Source: Helichrysum umbraculigerum (lineage: Eukaryota > Streptophyta > Magnoliopsida > Asterales > Asteraceae). Taken from it: a stretch of 64,000 nucleotides of DNA. The DNA lies in contig CATIUR010000002.1 in assembly GCA_949592205.1 (NCBI GenBank), positions 2,051,001 to 2,115,000 on the forward strand, given 5' to 3'. Shown here piece after piece: positions 47,162 through 59,296 of the stretch. The notes below the pieces were generated by a model, which was not told where the DNA came from, ran no database searches, and saw only the letters and a program-made list of their open reading frames with translations. The first letter of the stretch is position 1, and the number at the start of each line of letters is the position of its first letter. Both the position numbers and the translations under genes were made by a program.

Positions 47162-47774
47162 GTTGACTCGGAATCGAAGTGGCCGAGCTTTGAACACGTG
47201 ATCGATAAAGTATTGTACATGGGAGCATCAAACAATATATCCCCTACAAGATGTGATGTGTGTTGCCTTGATTTTTGGTTTATATATATGTTTAATTTTT
47301 TTTGGGTTGTTGGAAAGCTAGTAGATTAAAGATAGTGTATTGAATTGTAATGATTCCTTTGCTATAAAAGCAAGAGGCTCATTGAAACCATATATGGTTA
47401 GTACTTTTATTCCACCTTAGCTTGTTGGATAGCTATATGATCAATTGAATATATTAGGGATAGGCTTTCCATACCATTAAAATGCACTCACTATACCATT
47501 TTATGATTAAAAAAATTAAAAAAGTACCAGAAAAGTACAAAATGTAAGAAATAATGATTTGAAGAAGTACAGAAAAAATGCAGAAAAGTTAATTTAAAAA
47601 TAAATAAATTGTATTATTAGTAGGTCTCTATATTAAAGAGCTTGCTAGCAGTGTTGTCATGATTACTTCCCGTGTTTCCAAAGTGAACAATTAAAATTTA
47701 TATCAGTTATGAGGTGGGGAGTGGGCTACTTGCATATGCACCATAAATATCTCAATCTATTAGCGAATGTATAA
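47162..47774. other. AUX1 3' UTR and downstream sequence
   Basis: No ORF. An AT-rich 3' flank with poly-A runs near 47510-47600. Confidence 0.5.
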
Positions 47775-47776
47775 TA

Positions 47777-48031
47777 CTCCCTCCGTTCCTAATCTATTAT
47801 CCACTATTTCATTTTGGGCTGTACCAAATTAATTGTCCACTTCCATAAATAGATAAGAATAAGGAGATAAAGTTCTTTTTTACCCTACTGTATATATATA
47901 TATATAAGACAAAAAAAGTAGGTAAAAGTAGAGGTTAAAATTATCATCTTACCAAAACGTAAGAGAGATGATTATATTTTCTTAAACTGCGTGTTTTTTG
48001 TCTGGGGACAATAGAATTGGGACGGAAGGAG
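47777..48031 (-). mobile_element. Stowaway MITE downstream of AUX1, inverted relative to the upstream copy
   Basis: CTCCCTCCGTTCC and GGGACGGAAGGAG ends with flanking TA. The reverse complement of the upstream MITE (40670-40922) aligns along its full length, including ACCAAATTAATTGTCCACTT and TTTCTTAAACTGCGTG blocks. Confidence 0.92.
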
Positions 48032-49473
48032 TATGTAACTTCATTTTATATGTAAATTTGGCAATGCTAGTTTCTCTTAGCGTTCATTAATTTGCATGTT
48101 TCATTGGTTATGTTTTACTCTGTTTAATAAGTTAATCCATTGTCTTAAACAACAACCTAATTAGATCTGATCAATTGTTTATTTTTATATAAATACATAC
48201 AAGTACGTTTAAGACCACACGGAGTGCCTCCATGCTGGACGTTGTCCAGCTCGATGACGAGAAGGACACAGGGAGTGGACGGCTCAAGGTGAGATTTTCA
48301 TGGTCTGGGTAACTAGGGAGGACGATAGCGTAAGCGGGCTCCACTTTTTCTTGTTTTGTTTTTTCTTTTGTTTCCGGCCTTTGTTATTATTAATAATGTA
48401 ATGAGTAAAAGTCACTAATGCAATAACACAATTAAATGGTTAAGTCATGGGGCTCTCCACTCACACTAATCGTTCATGACAGTTAGTCATGACTGGCGTG
48501 ACATTTAGTTGTCCTACGAACTAACCGTCAACCATTCTGTGTGATCTAATGAATCATCCTGGGGCTGGCAATCAAGCAAATCAATTAAACAAAAATATAG
48601 GAGTGGTGTGTCATGGATTGACCAAGTTAATAAATGCATGCTATATAGTCAGATGTTGACTTTTAGCTTTGAGTTTTGACTATGTATACATATTGATCGA
48701 GGAACCAATCAGGTCACATGGGTGCACGTTTCAGCAACTCATTGTCACGTGCATTGCCTTACCATTCCAGTTGCAAACTTGCAAAATATAGAGCTATTAG
48801 CTATATTGATGTAGTGTAAAAATAAGATAACAAATTTAATTTTGTTGATTCTAAGAATACCCAAGAATAATCCCTTCTAATTAACGTTGATTCACAAAGA
48901 ATACCGCAATTAGGTAAAATTTCAACTTAAATGATCAACACAATTTGAGAGAAAATTTCAATTTCATAAAACTCAAAACTCCTCCCCTTTCTATTACAAC
49001 TTGAAAGACTTATATAGGTTGAAAATTAAGAAGATAATAACTCTTGAATATCAAAAGTCCCTACCAATCAAGAGTTGCAAAACAATTAAATAAAACATTA
49101 AACATAATAATGGTACTAATTACCATTAAGATAAAACTTAATGATATATTGATTTATTTGTTTTTTTGTTGAAGAAATATCCCATAAAAAATTGGAATTA
49201 GTTGTTAGAATAACAAAGATTATTTTGTTATCCAAACTAATTCATTCTTGTCAATTGGTTGTTGGTAGCTCATGATTATTTCCGCATCATATATCCTGTG
49301 TTTTATATAATTAGCTACAGTAAACGAGTTTTAACCTCTTGTCATTAATTTGCTTCCCTCATTATATAGTGTATTAAATAATAAAATGTAATTGAATTGA
49401 ATGAATTTGAGTAGTTGTTTCGCGTCGGCACTATTATTATTTTTTCAATTCTAGACGTATATCATAAGAAAAA
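48032..49473. other. Intergenic DNA between AUX1 and the receptor-kinase gene
   Basis: 48180-48360 is locally GC-richer (GGACGTTGTCCAGC and following) and may be a transposon fragment; nothing else recognisable. Confidence 0.4.
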
Positions 49474-49606
49474 GGGTGATGATTCGTACACCACTTGTTT
49501 TTAGTCATACATCACCAAACATGTTACAGGATGTTGTACTGTACAACACCATAAAGCATGTTTGATGGTGTACGGCCAAAAACAGGTGGTGTACGAATCA
49601 CTCCCC
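49474..49606. mobile_element. Hairpin MITE, 133 bases
   Basis: GTGATTCGTACACCACNTGTTTTT-type arms of about 48 bases (left GATGATTCGTACACCACTTG; right complement CAGGTGGTGTACGAATCACT) surround a loop of about 35 bases. A-rich flanks obscure the target duplication. Confidence 0.7.
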
Positions 49607-51218
49607 AAAGAAAAAAGATCACTCATACTTACCAACAAACGAAAGCAAATAATTACGTACGTTTTACATTAAACAGACTTACAGAAATATTGAACAAGTA
49701 CTGATTTTGTTTTTAAGGTCGATCGAAGCCATCTACGTGTTTGCAATTAGCTACACAGCTTAATTAATTAATTAAAGGTCCAAGTCTTCATTCTCACTCA
49801 CTAATCAAGCTTAAACCATCTTCACTCATTAACCCATGATTGCTTTGTAATTTTCCTCAAACCTTCTAGTTCCATAGCTACTTCCTTCATGGTTGGTCTG
49901 TCGTAGCCATTCATACTGAGGCATCGTTTCACAAGTGAAGCAATTGTTTGGAGTTGCTCGACCGAAGCCTCTGTCACCACTTGCTTGTCAAGTATTTTAA
50001 ATAAGTTGTTTGTTTTCATGGAGTTGAGAAAATAGGTTGCTAAGTTTCTTTCCACTTGACTTCGCTCAATGCATAGTGGCTTTTTACTAGTTAGAAGCTC
50101 AAGGAGCACCACACCAAAACTATAAACGTCACTCGTATTTGTCAACTGGCTTGTGTGAAAGTATTCAGGATCTAAATACCCTAACGTCCCTTGAACTAAT
50201 GTAGTCACTTGTGTTTGATCCACGCGTATCAATCTTGAAGCACCAAAGTCTGAAATCTTGCTGACAAGGTTCTCGTCTAACAATATGTTGGTAGATTTCA
50301 CATCTCGGTGAATAATAGGTTTTGATGCAGCAGAGTGAAGATAAGCTAGTGCTCCGGCAGACTCAACCGCTATTCTTAAACGGTTATCCCAAGATAACCA
50401 AGCCATTCCACCAGCCGTGTGGATATGATGAAATAGAGTACCATTTGAAACACATTCATAGACTAGTAATGGTACCTCACTCTCCAAGCAACAACCTAAA
50501 AGCTTTACAACATTGCGATGATTAATTTGAGTAAGAATTACAACCTCATTGATAAATTGTTCGATCTGAGTCTCATCCATAACTTTTGATTTCTTTATAG
50601 CCACAATATTTCCATCGGGAAGGATCCCTTCATATACTGTCCCATAGCCACCACGACCAAGAATCCTATCATCCGAAAAGTTGTTCGTTGCCTTTTCTAG
50701 CTCTACAGTGGTGAAAATTTTTGTGGACTGATTGACACTGCCACCTTCACTTGAATCAATTTGTTGTTTCAACAGCATACCACCATTTTTTAGGAAGAAC
50801 CTTTCCCTCAATTTGATTACCTTTCTTCTCTTGTGGCTAAAATACAACCACCCTATTCCGATAAGAATAGACAAGAATCCAAACCCAATTCCTGCAGAGA
50901 ATACAAGTCAATGCCTTTCAATTCGCTTGTTACAAATATTACAATTATAAGAAAAATTCCAAATTGATGAATTGAAGAAAGTATCAGCAAGAAAGCATGT
51001 ATCCTCACCAAAAGACAACTTCAGGGTTGTGATTATCGAATTTTTATGGGTACAGTATATCCCATGTCTTTCATATCCGTGATGGCATGAACAACTAAAA
51101 CTTCCAGGAAGATTTGTACAAGTTCCATTACAATTGTTTTTATTAGAATCAGCACACTCGTCGATATCTACCAAATGACAATAGAGAAGAGATAAAATCA
51201 AATTTTAAGACCCTTAAA

Positions 51219-51687
51219 TGTTGGGATATTAATTAATAATATAAATGGTGAAGATATAATCATCACGTGACCTTGACTTTAAATGGAAACAAGATCTTGT
51301 ATTTTATTTGGTGGACGGAAGATATCGAGTGATACAAGGTCGGTCGAGATTATCTGTTAGTTTGGAGGCTAAGCAATTAATATCCTATATATGTTAGCAT
51401 AATGTAATTGTAACCTGGAGCCGTCAATAATAAAAAGTAAAAACTCTCTGGTTTGGTCCCGTGGACTAAACCAATCTTCACGTTGGAGATTGGACATAAC
51501 CACGTTAAATCCTTGTGTTCTTTATTGCTTTCGATTATCTTGTTTGCTTATTATTCTTTATCCGTTTATTATTTGTGGGTGTAACGCGATTACACGTTGC
51601 GTTGTTTGGGTTGGTTAATTATCAACAGGTATTAGAGTGATCAACTAATAGTTGTTGGTTGTTTGATTCCGCTGCCAATTCCTAACA
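51219..51687 (+). repeat. 5' LTR of the intronic non-autonomous element
   Basis: TG...CA ends, a CTATATATG TATA-like site near 51388, and the primer site two bases downstream of its end. Confidence 0.9.
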
Positions 51688-53546
51688 ACTGGTATCAGAG
51701 CCAGGTTTGAAGATTCGGGAACAATAGCGGATGTGAGCACGATCAAGATTAGGTTTTTTGATGGTTAAGGTTTCTATTCTATTTGGAAGATATAGATCTG
51801 GGAGAGGTCTTGATCCGGAAGAAAAGAAAAATCATCGGGGAGCAATTGATAGACACGGTTTAGGATTTTGTTTTGTAACAGGTTATCAAAATTGTTAGGC
51901 TAGGCTACGACTAGTTGAAGAAAGAAAAGAAATTGCTGACGAGTTGAGAATCACGACGTGAATGGTTTAAATCGTGATGCGATGTGGGTTTTCAATTGCG
52001 ACACGATTGTTGATGACCGAGACATGATCTTGTGTTGAAATCGCGATGCGATTTCTAGGATTTAGCGACGCGATTATGGGTCAGAGAGTTTCTTGTGGAT
52101 TGAGACGCGACGATACGGCTGGTGGTCGGTTGCGTTTATAATGTGATTAGTTGTGGCGGTAATAGGGTCGGTAAACAGTTTTTGATAGATGGTTTGTTGC
52201 GGAGAGAGTTTTGGGATCCGGGTTATGGATTCGTGTTCTTTATTCTTTGCGATCCCGTGCAAAAGAATAAGTGAACGTTATCAGACTAGGCGTTTGATGT
52301 TGCGAGTGTGGGATGTGATTCTTGAGACTTACTTGATACAGATGGATTCTCAAAGATGTGAGGTTTGTTATGGAGCTCAAGAGGATAGTTTTCTCGATTT
52401 GGTTAGATGGGTAATAAACGGTACCACATCCGTTTGGTAATCGACAGTGGGAGTTATCGAGGGAGTTTGTTGTTGCTCGCGAGGTTGAAACGGGAGACCA
52501 TATGTTTGGTCGGTTATTCCATAGGTTTGGAATGATTAGGCAGGTTAGAGCTTCTACACTTGGAGATATTGGTTGTTGAAGATGTCGGATAGAACGTGTT
52601 CGACTGGGCTCGGGTATCGATTGATGTTTGGTTCAACGATAGAGCGAAATCTTCTGGAGGAATCAATTGGGAATTTTCTTGTGGGTTAGAGGCGAATAAT
52701 CTTGTAAGTCCTGTTGAGCTTTCGAGATTTTGTTGAGAGTGTCGGAAACTCTTGGGAGTTTGAAACCGAGGGAAGTGTCGAAGCTAGTGGGAGTTTGGCA
52801 ACTAGTGGAAGTCTTGAGACGGTTGTGCGATTGATGGATCTCGAGTTTCCACAGGTTTAGTGTGCAGATTCCGGCAACACTAGAGCATTCGGACTTCATT
52901 GTTACTCTTCAATGGCAAAGTAATTTGCGACTGACCGGGTGTTATGAACCAGAGTCTTTTCAGAGAGCCGCGGTTATTATTTTGATTCGTACAGTGGGAG
53001 CGGGCTGAGTTCGAGAAGATGTGTTCATAGAAATCATACGTATGTTTTTGGGTCAGTGTACCAGCGGGAAATCGAATGATGAAGAAGTAGATTTCAAGGT
53101 TGTGATTGCGTTCTCACTGATAAGCCTTGATGATGATCTACGGGTTATTCTAACGGTGATTTACTGATTGCTGGGAAGAAAAATCGGATGGATGAAATTC
53201 TGTACGGATGGTCGTTGACATGTCGGTGGCAGGATCAGACATGGCTGTAATCGACGAGTTGAAGAGATAGGTGTCTCTTGGTAGAATCCTGTGGTTGGAG
53301 TTTCGCACGCTTCAACGAATCTTCTTGGGTCTAGAAGATGATGATGGTGGTTAGAGAGTGGTCCCAGTTTCATCATGTGAGTGTTCTGGTAGCTTTGTGT
53401 CGAAAGTCTTCCGACTCTGTGTGGTCGAGCGGCGTGTCCCGAATGGTATTTCGGCGGTATGAGGTTTGAACGGGTGACATTGGTGAAGGGACGAGATTGT
53501 GAAGGGTTACTGGATTTTGGGGTTGATTAATCTTCAAGTGGGAGAT
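51688..53546. other. Interior of the non-autonomous element, non-coding
   Basis: No ORF above about 83 codons and no retroelement motif. 51945-52110 holds repeated variants of AAATCGCGATGCGATTT. The GC content is higher than in the surrounding intron. Confidence 0.7.
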
Positions 53547-54015
53547 TGTTGGGATATTAATTAATAATATAAATGGTGAAGATATAATCATCACGTGACC
53601 TTGACTTTAAATGGAAACAAGATCTTGTATTTTATTTGGTGGACGGAAGATATCGAGTGATACAAGGTCGGTCGAGATTATCTGTTAGTTTGGAGGCTAA
53701 GCAATTAATATCCTATATATGTTAGCATAATGTAATTGTAACCTGGAGCCGTCAATAATAAAAAGTAAAAACTCTCTGGTTTGGCCCCGTGGACTAAACC
53801 AATCTCCACGTTGGAGATTGGACATAACCACGTTAAATCCTTGTGTTCTTTATTGCTTTCGATTATCTTGTTTGCTTATTATTCTTTATCCGTTTATTGT
53901 TTGTGGGTGTAACGCGATTACACGTTGCGTTGTTTGGGTTGGTTAATTATCAACAGGTATTAGAGTGATCAACTAATAGTTGTTGGTTGTTTGATTCCGC
54001 TGCCAATTCCTAACA
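53547..54015 (+). repeat. 3' LTR of the intronic non-autonomous element
   Basis: 469 bases matching the 5' LTR except at three sites (for example GGTCCC/GGCCCC). Confidence 0.9.
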
Positions 54016-55582
54016 TTAAATGCACATACATCTGAATAGATATGGATTTTGAGGGCATTGGTAAAGAAAACGTTACATTTTAAAGAAAACTCAATTCGAA
54101 AACTGTTACTTACCATGACAACCAGGAGAAAGATACGGACTACCTTCATAACCATCGCTGCAAGAGCACTTATACCCTCCTCCATACCCACCCTCAAAAC
54201 TCACACAAACACTATTCTCCTGGCAATAATATTGAGATGAGTTTCTCAGATCTCGTTTGTACCCTTGAGGGCAAGAACAATTAAAACTTCCAGGAAGATT
54301 AGTACAAGTACCGTTACAAGGGTTTCTTTTAGGATCTGCACATTCATCAATATCTACAAATAGAAAATGGAATGGATAAGGCAAACTTACAGACCCAAAA
54401 TCAAATCCACATGTGAATAGACGAACGTCATAGTTTTCTGCTTAATCACAACATATGTACCGAAAGGTTGCATTACTTCAAATCGTGAAAAACATATATT
54501 AATGCTACTAACCATGACAACCAGGAGAAAGATAAGGATTGCCTTCATAACCGTTCTTGCATGAACATCTGTATCCTCCATTCCCACCCTCAAAGTCCAT
54601 ACATACAAACACTATTTTCTTGACAATAATAATCACTTGTGTTTTTGTACTCGTCACAATTTCTATTCCCAATCGCCCAATCAAGTACAACCGGAACAGT
54701 ATCTATCGTCCGCTTAACAAAATTAGGATCCATGAAATCTGATGCTCCCCGAAATGTAAATGCACTTTCCTGTCCAACGAAAGCGTAGCCACATTTGTCG
54801 AAAGACGAGATTTCAACGTGGAAATTGAGTGTGAAAATGTTTGCCCGGTAAGTTTTTAAACCTGTGGGTATGGTCATATTGACACACCCGTTACCTGCGC
54901 AAACAAAACATGAGAGAAACTTGAGTGAAGTTTTCTAGACAATATATATGATTAGGGAAGGAAGCAGTTTAAATTATTCAGCTATATATTTAGTTTGAGA
55001 CGTAAAAAAATAAAATGCAAAACCTGAACATAAACCGACGGGAACATCTTCAACCTTGGAGCAAACAGTGACACCTCCAGTGGTGGTATTATTGCCTACA
55101 ATCCCTGCAACTGGCTGCATGATTGCGTAATCGTCACACCCAATAGCTATCAACTTGTTCACTTGTGATATCGTGAAGTAGGAGTTCGCCACCACAAGCC
55201 CGGAGTCACCACCATTAATGATATCACCGGTTTGATTGTAGCACTTGTAAGCAACGGTGTTTTTCACTTTCAAGTGCTCATCTGAAATATTCAACACCTC
55301 TACCGGATGAAAACTATCTGTTCCGGAGTAAGAATATAGATCATCCGGCAAGAAAGCTTTGGGAGGACTGAATGATGAGTTACAAGTGATGTCGAACCAC
55401 GGACCGATGGAACAACCTGGATTGGATGCGAGACCAAAAGGGTAGGGTACTGTCAGGTTACCACATTTACTTGGGCATCCTGGAAGTGTTACATTGTTGT
55501 TGTTATCGGTTGTGGTTGAGGCAGGTGAGAATGGGAGGTGAGATAGATACACAACTAGGTAGAACAATTGTACAAGATGCAT

Positions 55583-57977
55583 TTCAATTTGTTGTTTGTA
55601 ATTAATGACTTATTTAACAAATGGGAAGTCGTTTAAAGTGAAAAATAATGCAAGCCTAGCTTGTATCTTAGGTTGATTAGGTGAAGAAAGTATGATATAG
55701 ATCGAAGAGTGTGGTAATATATAGATGTTTGATATATCTTAAACGATATATAGCCCATCAGTTTTGTGTGTCTTTGCAAGGGATTAAGTTGTGGGTGGAT
55801 TGTAATTAATGTTATTGTATCATATTGGTTAATTATTATTCTTTCCCTTTTAAAAAAATTGGAAAGTAGTTGGGGGCGAAAGTCCATAGAAATATTTTGG
55901 TTTACAATATTCGATCACTTTCATATCATACTATATATATATACTCATTGTCAACAAAAATAAAATAAAAAAATATAACTAAATTCCTCCTTTAATTTAA
56001 TTTATTTAAAATTATATTTTTCTTAATAACCATTTAATCATTATTCATGCAGCACAGTACCTTTAGTTTCGGGTAATAAACTTTCTTGGTGTATAAATAA
56101 ATTAAATAAGATCAGTGGAACAATATTCATGGTTTATAAGTACAGTTAATTAAGTTGATCGAAGAACGTACAATATATCTTGGGATTTTGCTGGTTTGGT
56201 AGCTAGATACGAGTACTAGACAGCCGGTGGTTATCCATATGAGTTCATACTTGATACAAATAAAATAAAAAAAGGTTGATCGTTAAAGTCAATTATATTG
56301 GCTTGGCTCCCTCGAAGGGTCATATATATTACTACTAACGAATTGCTCGATTAGATCATATCAAAAAGTCTTCAACATGGTGGTTGACTTCAGCTCCAAT
56401 AATTTCATTGTCGATCTGTCATTAAATCTAAAGTAAATATATTAGTATTAGTACTATATATATACATATATATAGACTTAATTTATGTTCGTTGACATAA
56501 GGATTAGAGTGGGGTAGCCCTATACGAGGGGTATTAGAGACAAAAATAATTAACGGTTGAGATCTTCTTATTTTTTATTCGCTGCATTTTATGTCAGATT
56601 CACTACACCATATTTTATTTTAAAAATGCAGTGAATTTGGACTGTTAATTGAAGAAATGTCGTCGTCCTTTTACCAAAGTTCCTAATAATTAGAAAAATG
56701 TTACCCCCATTTTGAACCCTTGTTATTTTTAATCAAAAACATTATTATGTATATAGATCCATTGAACAATATTAATTTATAATGAATACTAACTTATATA
56801 TGTTATTATATACTATTAAATATGATAACATAACATTCATCCATCAGTATATAATAATGTATACTAACATTCCAAAATGAATGTTATACTTATATTTAAA
56901 TTTATACAGGTATATATGTAATCCACCACCACCATCACCTTCAACAAAATAGGCCGCGATCAACACTAATCGAGAACCTCCACTGAAAAGTGAAAACCAC
57001 CACCATCGTATCAACCACAAGTCCACAACCCAAGCCCAACTAGAAAGATCTCCACCTAAATCTCAAAACCCAAGCCCAACTATAACCACAAATCACACAT
57101 ATAAACCACTGTCACCGTCATCAAAACCACTAAAAACCTCATAATCCTAAACACCAAAACCCTTAAACCAACCAAAAACCATTATAGCCGAATCCAAAAA
57201 CCACCGTCAAACCCAAAAGCCAAACCAAAAGCCTCCATAATCGAACCGAAAACCACCAAACTCAGATTACAACCAAACACCACGATAGCCGAATCAAATA
57301 CCACCGAAGTCAAAAACCACAGTGGCTAGAAACTACAAAACACCACTCGGATCCAGCCCGCTATTCCATACCGTCACCATTTTTGGTACACTTTAAACCC
57401 TTAATTTTATTGTTTTTGTAATTCTATTATTTGTATATTGTATGTAGTATAAAAAAAAACGAACCACACAAACATAGGTACAAAAAACATGGCCAAAAAC
57501 AAATGCCTATAAAACAGGCCCAATAGCATAAAACATGCATAAAAACACAAACCCATAAAACATTTCCAACTGAAAAAGCCCGATAAAAAGCTCAAATAAA
57601 AAGCCTAGTAGAAAGCCTAGTACCATAGGCCCAGTAAAAAAGCCCAATAGAAAAAACACATGCCCATACATAAAGCATGCCAAATAGAAATAACCTGTAG
57701 TAAACCAAGCCCGGTAAACTACCAAGCTCAGTAAACCATTAAGCCCAGTATCTCACTAAGCTCATAAACACTAAGCCCAGTAAAGCATTAGTCCACTAAG
57801 AAACTAAGCCAAGTAAGCTAGTAGCCCACTAAGCTAGTAGCCTAACATAACCCAATACCCAGTAAACTACCATACAGTCATGCACATTAAAGTATTAAAC
57901 CACAAAGCTTAGTAGCCCACATAGCTGATAGCTCAAGATATAATCCCTACGCCCAGTAAGCCAGTAGCCCACTGAGC
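55583..57977. other. Intergenic DNA with CCACC-rich and AAGCCCAGTA-rich low-complexity tracts
   Basis: 55583-56500 is AT-rich and includes the presumed promoter of the receptor-kinase gene. 56900-57350 is rich in AACCACC units. 57560-57977 consists of degenerate AAGCCCAGTAAGC / CCACTAAGCTAGTAGC repeats that resume after the MITE at 57978. Confidence 0.5.
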
Positions 57978-58369
57978 TAGAGGTGAACAAAACCGGGTTC
58001 CGACCCTACCCGAAAACCCGAACCGGGTTTTGGTCAAAAAGTCAAAAACCGGGTTGGACCCAACCCGAACCGGGTTTTTTCGGGTTTTCAACCGGGTTTT
58101 TGACCAGGTATTTGACCGGGTATTTGACCGGGTTTCGGGTATTTGACCGGGTTTCGGGTATTTGACCGGGTTTTGACCGGGTTTCCAACCCGACCCTATT
58201 TCAACCCGGTCCCAACCCGAATTCGAATTCTAAAAACCCTACCCGGGTACGTACCCGCCGGGTATTCAAAAAACCCGAACCGGGTAGGGTCAAACCGGGT
58301 TTGACCGGGTCGGGTTTTCGGGTTTGAAACCGGGTAGGGTTGAGGAACCGGTTTTTTTGTTCAACTTTA
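57978..58369. mobile_element. hAT-type MITE with CCGGGT-rich interior
   Basis: Ends TAGAGGTGAACAAAACCGG and the complement of CCGGTTTTTTTGTTCAACTTTA, flanked by an exact 8-bp duplication CACTGAGC (57970-57977, 58370-58377). The interior is dense in ACCGGGTTTTGACC units in both orientations and holds one TACCCGCCGGGTA near 58246. No ORF of note. Confidence 0.85.
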
Positions 58370-58377
58370 CACTGAGC

Positions 58378-58706
58378 TACTAAACCCAATAAGTGGCCAA
58401 TAAGGCGGTAGCTCAGTAAGCATCTAAACCCAGCAAAGTATCAAGCTAAGTACACCACTAAACCCACTAAACAACTAAGCCCATTAGCCCGGTAGCCTTT
58501 GATGATTCTAAAAGAACTTGATTGATTTTCTCGTTTGTCCAAACTCCAAAGTATTAATGTATAAACTTGCATTTAAGATTAACACAACTTGCACTCTGCA
58601 TTTCTCACCTCTTGATTTCGACCAACTTTGACTTTTCATGACTTTTAATCCGAAGTTATTTACTAACTCATTTGACTTGTCTACAATGATTCACCATCTT
58701 TTTATC
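58378..58706. other. Intergenic DNA, end of the AAGCCCAGTA-type repeat tract
   Basis: The degenerate repeat continues to about 58495; then AT-rich sequence without signal. Confidence 0.5.
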
Positions 58707-58714
58707 CATTAAAT

Positions 58715-58900
58715 CAGGAGCGGAGCCAGGAAATCCCAGTAGAGGGGGCGAAAAAAAATTATTCTTTTTTTCTTTATAGATCGTGGGGGCGAAATTTACA
58801 AAATTTTAATAATACCTTATAAAAAATTTCTTTTTTACGTGATTTGAAATTTCTTGCGGGGCCAGCTGCCTACGCTGCCCCCGCCCCGTCTCCACCCCTG
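58715..58900. mobile_element. Short hAT-type MITE
   Basis: CAGGAGCGGAGCCAGG and the complement of CCGTCTCCACCCCTG as terminal repeats, with an exact 8-bp duplication CATTAAAT (58707-58714, 58901-58908). 186 bases. Confidence 0.88.
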
Positions 58901-58908
58901 CATTAAAT

Positions 58909-59296
58909 AATAATTAAATCTTCATTTGAGAAACTAATTAATTGGGATGTTAATTACATTGAGCATGTTACTCGGATGAGTTTCGGTTCTAACACTTACC
59001 ATGCATATATGTTAAAGGCATCTATATATATATAATCTCTAGTTGATTTTATTTTAACTTTGTCTAACAAGCATTCTTTTATTCTGGTTTTAAATTTCTG
59101 TTCAGTTTAAGTTTTCATGTTATGCAAAGCGAATAAGATTATCATTTAACTTCCGTCCATTTACTTAGTGAAGGTACTCATTGTCTCAAGATAATTATCA
59201 TCCAATTTGTCCATTTTAACGCATTCTTCAATATCTATATAATGCGATATTAGCTCCTAAAGATCTTAAGCAAAGTTAATTAGGCCTTTAATGATT
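58909..59296. other. Downstream region of the GT32 gene
   Basis: AT-rich, with the presumed 3' UTR of the minus-strand gene; nothing else recognised. Confidence 0.5.

Larger units (their letters stand above)
51219..54015 (+). mobile_element. Non-autonomous LTR retrotransposon in WAK-like intron 3
   Basis: Identical-length 469-base LTRs (51219-51687 and 53547-54015) start TGTTGGGATA and end CCTAACA, differing at only three positions seen by eye. Flanking TTAAA (51214-51218, 54016-54020) is a perfect 5-bp duplication. The primer site TGGTATCAGAGCC is at 51690, and the polypurine tract AAGTGGGAGA precedes the 3' LTR (53536-53545), a Ty1/copia style. The 1.86-kb interior has no gag or pol motif. 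It is inserted on the strand opposite to the gene. Confidence 0.9.
49822..55582 (-). pseudogene. Wall-associated receptor kinase-like gene with a frameshift in exon 2
   Basis: Five exons on the minus strand: 55024-55582, 54513-54894, 54114-54353, 51009-51167 and 49822-50891, joined by phase-1 introns. Exon 1 has a signal peptide (LVQLFYLVVYLSHLPFSPAS) and the galacturonan-binding domain (CPSKCGNLTVPYPFG). Exon 2 continues it and adds an EGF-like unit, exon 3 a calcium-binding EGF (DIDECADPKRNPCNGTC), exon 4 another (DIDECADSNKNNCNGTC). Exon 5 has a membrane helix and a Ser/Thr kinase with GRGGYGTV, VAIKK, HRDVKSTN and DFGASR. WAK proteins link pectin perception to signalling. A 4-bp tandem duplication (CATACATA, 54598-54605) shifts exon 2 into a TGA. 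Without it the protein would be about 801 residues. Intron 3 contains an LTR element. The kinase exon itself is intact. Confidence 0.88.

Noticed and set aside
52189..52440. 83-codon ORF inside the intronic LTR element
   Set aside because: No retroelement motif, no conserved context, and many similar short ORFs are expected by chance in this GC-richer stretch.
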